From contig NZ_AUBR01000017.1 in the NCBI RefSeq assembly GCF_000429345.1, positions 1 through 55,484 of the forward strand: a stretch of 55,484 bases of DNA, given 5' to 3'. Every line of letters begins with the position of its first letter. The stretch's first letter is position 1. Both the position numbers and the translations under genes were made by a program. The notes beneath the pieces were generated by a model. It saw only the letters and a list, made by a program, of their open reading frames with translations, did not search any database and was not told where the DNA came from. Of the stretch, positions 52,515 to 55,484 are shown piece after piece. This stretch comes from Desulfovirgula thermocuniculi DSM 16036. GTDB taxonomy: Bacteria > Bacillota > Desulfotomaculia > Desulfotomaculales > Desulfovirgulaceae.

Positions 52515-53242
52515 ACGGGAAGCAACCTCACGCGGCCCCAGACGGCCAGCCGGTCCCGGCAAATCACCAGCACTCCCGTTACGCCCGGGATGGAGGCGGC
52601 AAAATCTACGGCCTCCTGCACCTGCTCCGGTCCTTTGACCAGGTTGCCGGCTGCCGTGGCCACCGCGTCCGCCAGAGCCGCATTGGGGGAAAGCACGACC
52701 ACCGCGTCGGCCACGCCAAAGCTCAGCGAGTGGCCCACCGTGCCGGAAGAGGTGCAAATGCCCAAAGGCATGTCCTGCGGGCGGACTTCAACGGCCAGCC
52801 TTCCGGAAAAGGGGGATGACCCCGCATACACGCCCACCCGGCGGGTCCGGGTGCCGCATATGTAGATGTCACCCCCGTTCTCCACCACCACGTCCCGGGA
52901 AAAGCGGGCCAGCGCCCGCCCAACCCGCCCGGCAATGGCCCCAGCCACCGCCGCCATGGGCCCCACGCCAGCCGCGCGCGCCGCCCGGGCCATCTCCACC
53001 ACCATCTCGGGAGCACCCGGCAGGGGGTCGTAAGGGACGAGGCTCCTGAGGAAGGCCGGGTCCCTTTTAACGTACTCTTCCAGGGGGGCCCGGCAGGCCC
53101 GCACTATTTCCTCGGCGCGCCTGACCAGCTCCGGGGAGAAACGCTCCCGCCGCACCCCGATATCGAGGTCCGTCTCCTTGACCACCACCTGGAAGTGCAC
53201 CAGGTCTTCCTGGCGGTGGCTCAGGCGGTAAAAGCGCTCCAA
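52511..53242 (-). CDS. UPF0280/COG2122 protein (ApbE-like), putative homocysteine synthesis component
   Basis: A 243-residue UPF0280 protein. Visible segments are MAAVAGAIAGRVG, VVENGGDIYICGTRTRRVGVYAGSSPFSG, PLGICTSSGTVGHSLSFGVADAV and ATAAGNLVKGPE, resembling the FMN-transferase (ApbE) fold. In Methanosarcina acetivorans, from memory, the homolog MA1715 takes part with the DUF39 and NIL-ferredoxin proteins in sulfur transfer during cysteine and homocysteine synthesis. Here it is third in the same transcript, one base after the ferredoxin gene. Start is TTG 53242 with GGAGG 12 bases upstream. Its exact reaction is unknown. Confidence 0.85.
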   Translation of the reverse strand: MERFYRLSHRQEDLVHFQVVVKETDLDIGVRRERFSPELVRRAEEIVRACRAPLEEYVKRDPAFLRSLVPYDPLPGAPEMVVEMARAARAAGVGPMAAVAGAIAGRVGRALARFSRDVVVENGGDIYICGTRTRRVGVYAGSSPFSGRLAVEVRPQDMPLGICTSSGTVGHSLSFGVADAVVVLSPNAALADAVATAAGNLVKGPEQVQEAVDFAASIPGVTGVLVICRDRLAVWGRVRLLPV

Positions 53243-53243
53243 C

Positions 53244-53645
53244 TTACAGCTTAACCTCCATGGCCCGCACGGGGCACACCTTTACGCAGAGCTGGCAGAC
53301 CACGCAGTTATCGCTTTCAAAGCGGACCTCCATGCCCGGGCGCTCAATGTACAGGGCGCCGGTGGGACAGAGGACCGTGCAGGCGCCGCACATGGTGCAG
53401 CGCTCCTCGTTGCGCACCACCTCACGGGTGAGCGCCTGCACGGCAACCCCCTGCTCCCGCAGGTACTTCAGCCCCTCCTCGTATTTTTCCCCCGTAATTT
53501 CCAGGACCATAATGCCCTCTTTTTGAGGGTTGACGTTGGCCTTTAAAATGTTAATAACCAGGTCGTAATCCTTAACCAGGCGGTAGATGATGGGCTTATC
53601 GGAAATTTCCGGCCCAAAGCGCAGGACGATCTTCCGCGGAGACAC
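53244..53645 (-). CDS. NIL-domain 2x[4Fe-4S] ferredoxin, homocysteine synthesis partner
   Basis: A 133-residue protein. Residues 1-75 form a NIL domain (the small domain also found in methionine ABC transporter ATPases): IVLRFGPEISDKPIIYRLVK and GIMVLEITGE. Two ferredoxin motifs follow, CTMCGACTVLCP and CVVCQLCVKVCP. The homolog MA1822 works with the DUF39 protein in methanogens, probably delivering electrons for persulfide reduction. GTG 53645 follows GGAGGG by 6 bases and begins within 2 bases of the upstream gene's stop, which implies translational coupling. Confidence 0.92.
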   Translation of the reverse strand: MSPRKIVLRFGPEISDKPIIYRLVKDYDLVINILKANVNPQKEGIMVLEITGEKYEEGLKYLREQGVAVQALTREVVRNEERCTMCGACTVLCPTGALYIERPGMEVRFESDNCVVCQLCVKVCPVRAMEVKL

Positions 53646-53646
53646 T

Positions 53647-54855
53647 TTAGCCCTCCTTCCTGACTTCCAGCACGTTGGCCTTCCTTTTCTCCTGCGGGGA
53701 GGGGAGGAGTTGCACCGGCTCGGTGAGCAGGAAGTCCCCTTTCTTTATCCACTCTTTCAGGATGCCGGCAATTTCCCGCGCCCGCGGGTAGCTGGAAAGG
53801 GGGGCGGTGGGGACCTCCTTGCCCAGCACGACAATCTTACCCGACTTGAGCTGGGCGTAGCTGACGTAACCCAGGTTGCCCGGCTTCCTGTTGGGGTAAG
53901 CCTCGCCGTAATCCACAATTGGCGCGTAGAGGTCTTCGTCGGCGGCTGCCGCGTAGCGGGCCACTTCCTCGTTTAAAATGGGGATGGGCACCCCAATGCC
54001 CACGGTTAAGGTGGCACCGTACCCCAGGAAGCTGGTGCCCACCAGCCAGCGCGGGCTCATCTGCTTCAGGTCGCCGATAACCGCCAGCGTCCCCCCGGCA
54101 GGCCCCAGCTCCTTGCCGGTGCCGTCGGTCTGCATGGAGGGGAAATGCTGGGTCCCGTGCCAGGCCACATAGCCAATACCCCCGCCCAGGAAGATGCGCG
54201 TGCCAATGCCGATGGTCTTGAAATAGGGGTCCTTAAGCAGGGGACTCAGTTGCCCGGAAGTGGAATAATTGGCATTACCCAGGTTGGGCTTCAGCACGCC
54301 CATGTAGGTGTACAGGGTACGGTTGGAAAGGTTAACGGCGCAGTTATAGTTCTGGTAGGCATTGCGCGGGTTAAAGAGGATGGCCTCGTTGATGTCCTGC
54401 AGGGTGATGTACGTCTCGATTTCCCGGCGCGGGTAGCAGTCGGTGCCGTAGGCTACGGCCCGCAGCTTCACCGGCCTGCCGGCCACCAGGTCCTCAATGA
54501 CGTGCCCGCCGCCGTACCTGAATTCCCCGGGGTAACTGGTATTCAGGGGGTCGTTCTCCGGCAGCTCCGTGGCCCCCAGGTAGGCGTCCACCGCCGCCAG
54601 GCCGGCATAGGCCGGCACGTTGTTCAGCCATACTTTCTGCATCTTGATGCGCGGGGCGGAGTGACCGAAGTTTAAGAAGACGCCGGAGGAACACATGGGG
54701 GCAAAGGTGCCGGTGGTCACCACATCCACCTCCGCCGCCGCGCGGGTAAGCCCCTTTTCCTTTACCAAGTCGATGAATTCCTCTGCCGTAAGCACCACCA
54801 CCTTGCCGCTCTTAATGCGGGCGTTAATCTCCTGGTAGCTCCTCTCCAATTTCAC
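53647..54855 (-). CDS. DUF39/COG1900 homocysteine biosynthesis protein
   Basis: A 402-residue protein of COG1900. SYQEINARIKSGKVVVLTAEE and VTTGTFAPMCSSGVFLNFGHS at the N-terminus and RAVAYGTDCYPRREIETYI are family-typical. Cys55 (in MCSSG) and Cys140 (in TDCYP) match the two cysteines reported, from memory, as essential for persulfide chemistry in MA1821. The enzyme reductively sulfurates aspartate semialdehyde with sulfide to homocysteine. The SAM-I riboswitch upstream supports a methionine-pathway role. GTG 54855 is the chosen start; TTG 54849 is also possible, and the open frame extends upstream without support. Confidence 0.92.
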   Translation of the reverse strand: MKLERSYQEINARIKSGKVVVLTAEEFIDLVKEKGLTRAAAEVDVVTTGTFAPMCSSGVFLNFGHSAPRIKMQKVWLNNVPAYAGLAAVDAYLGATELPENDPLNTSYPGEFRYGGGHVIEDLVAGRPVKLRAVAYGTDCYPRREIETYITLQDINEAILFNPRNAYQNYNCAVNLSNRTLYTYMGVLKPNLGNANYSTSGQLSPLLKDPYFKTIGIGTRIFLGGGIGYVAWHGTQHFPSMQTDGTGKELGPAGGTLAVIGDLKQMSPRWLVGTSFLGYGATLTVGIGVPIPILNEEVARYAAAADEDLYAPIVDYGEAYPNRKPGNLGYVSYAQLKSGKIVVLGKEVPTAPLSSYPRAREIAGILKEWIKKGDFLLTEPVQLLPSPQEKRKANVLEVRKEG

Positions 54856-54915
54856 CCACCCTTTCCTTAAAAAAGTTATACCGTCATGCGAAAACAAAAG
54901 GCCTCAACGGCGCAG

Positions 54916-54953
54916 AAAATAAGGCCCCTTCTAAACAGAAGAGGCCTTATTTT
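54916..54953 (-). terminator. Terminator of the SAM-I riboswitch
   Basis: On the minus strand AAAATAAGGCCTCTTC (54953-54938) pairs with GAAGGGGCCTTATTTT (54931-54916), closing a TGTTTA loop and ending in TTATTTT. Its left arm can alternatively pair with the 3' strand of riboswitch P1, giving the antiterminator. It lies about 60 bases before the DUF39 start. Confidence 0.9.
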
Positions 54954-54962
54954 CATAAGGTC

Positions 54963-55088
54963 CTCTTATCTGCCAGAAGTCTTTAAAACTTCTGCAGGAA
55001 TTGGCACCATTCCCCGGTAATTGAGGCCCGCTTACCGGGGCGGTTGCCGGGTTTCATCGGGCCAGTCCCTCCACCACTCTTGATAAGA
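54963..55088 (-). promoter_or_regulatory. SAM-I riboswitch aptamer (S box)
   Basis: Reading the minus strand: CTCTTATCAAGAG, GGAGGGACTGGCCCGATG, AAACCCGGCAACC, GGTGCCAATTCCTGCAG, GATAAGAGG. These match the S-box consensus almost base for base. P1 pairs CTCTTATC (55088-55081) with GATAAGAG. Binding S-adenosylmethionine should stabilise P1 and release the downstream terminator, shutting off the DUF39-ferredoxin-UPF0280 operon when methionine and SAM are plentiful. Confidence 0.96.
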
Positions 55089-55125
55089 GTACCCTGCACT
55101 GCCGTTATTTTTTTGTCCGCCCAAC

Positions 55126-55154
55126 ATTTTATCAGCAAAAAGACGGGTTGTCAA
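55126..55154 (-). promoter_or_regulatory. Sigma-A promoter of the SAM-regulated operon
   Basis: On the minus strand TTGACA (55154-55149) and TAAAAT (55131-55126) are spaced exactly 17 bases. Transcription would start near 55119, about 30 bases before the S box. Confidence 0.85.
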
Positions 55155-55190
55155 CTGGTCAGCGGGCTCAGGTATCCCCACCTTTTATGC

Positions 55191-55484
55191 CTACATCCCG
55201 CTGTAAGCTATCTCGGGCCAGGCATCGAATACCCAGGGGCATCGGCCCCGTCGTCCGCTCAACCAGGAATGAAAAATATAGTACCCCACACGCCAAAGCC
55301 CCAGAGTCCGCTTTCGCTCTGTGTTCGCCATCAGCCGCCGGTGCAGTTGCCGTTTTTCGGCCCAATCACCCACTACGGTCAGTAAGTAGTAGGCGTACGC
55401 TATTAAAAGAAAAAGCCGGTTATAACGCATCGCCGTCCTCAATACCAGCCCCCGCAGCCGAAAACCAGCCCGCTCATTCTTTAA
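55191..55484 (-). mobile_element. IS4-type transposase, C-terminal part (runs off the window)
   Basis: The frame is open from the window edge (55484) to a TAG at 55191, giving 97 residues: KNERAGFRLRGLVLRT, YNRLFLLIAYAYYLLTVVGDW, then LMANTERKRTLGLWRVGYYIF. This is the pattern at the C-terminus of IS4-family DDE transposases, including the helix after the catalytic Glu and the ANT-RRRTLS-FRLG-like end. Whether the element is intact cannot be seen. Its stop lies 37 bases from the -35 box of the SAM-regulated promoter and it reads toward it. I did not recognise a terminal inverted repeat in 55155-55190. Confidence 0.7.

Overview
The window is a 55.5 kb, GC-rich, densely coding chromosomal segment from an anaerobic Gram-positive bacterium. 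Firmicute hallmarks are TRAP (mtrB), a YerC-type TrpR-like regulator, a PerR-like Fur protein, Amj, GatCAB, strong AGGAGG-type ribosome binding sites with many TTG and GTG starts, and a SAM-I (S-box) and a TPP riboswitch. A high-GC member of the Peptococcaceae or a relative (Desulfotomaculum, Pelotomaculum or Moorella-like) fits best; this is inference from gene content, not a database match. No rRNA, tRNA or CRISPR was seen.

Layout. 1-6587: end of a purine operon, purC(partial)-F-M-N-H-D. 6703-12821: yerC followed by overlapping hisD-C-B-H-A-F-IE; hisG and hisZ are not in the window. 12829-21186: pcrA, amj, ligA, gatCAB, closed by a terminator shared with a convergent MFS transporter (21203-22459). 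22817-26756: a four-gene unit of a homocitrate-synthase-like enzyme, a two-subunit aconitase-family hydratase and an isocitrate-type decarboxylating dehydrogenase; I read it as a citrate (or homocitrate) to 2-oxo-acid module. 26879-33461: a glucan/polysaccharide cluster with a lone CBM25-like starch-binding protein, a GT4 glycosyltransferase, a GDP-mannose pyrophosphorylase fused to a degenerate phosphomannomutase domain, and convergently a GH57 branching enzyme and a DUF4912 protein.

33662-41794: CoA-binding protein plus endonuclease III; a sodium:solute symporter with two small membrane proteins on the minus strand; trmL; then a MoxR-type ATPase, a CoxE-type VWA protein and a PAS-sensing sigma-54 activator. 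41855-43286: a TPP riboswitch with its terminator, a sulfide-type Thi4 and PerR. 43324-52514: dnaE, mtrB, a DUF2007-like protein, accD-accA, pfkA, pyk and a DedA protein.

52511-55154 (minus strand): the most striking unit. A consensus sigma-A promoter, a textbook SAM-I riboswitch with terminator and antiterminator, then three tightly packed genes: DUF39/COG1900, a NIL-domain ferredoxin and UPF0280/COG2122. This is the set implicated in methanogens in making homocysteine directly from aspartate semialdehyde and sulfide. S-box control of the bacterial version supports a role in methionine biosynthesis. The right edge holds the C-terminus of an IS4-type transposase.
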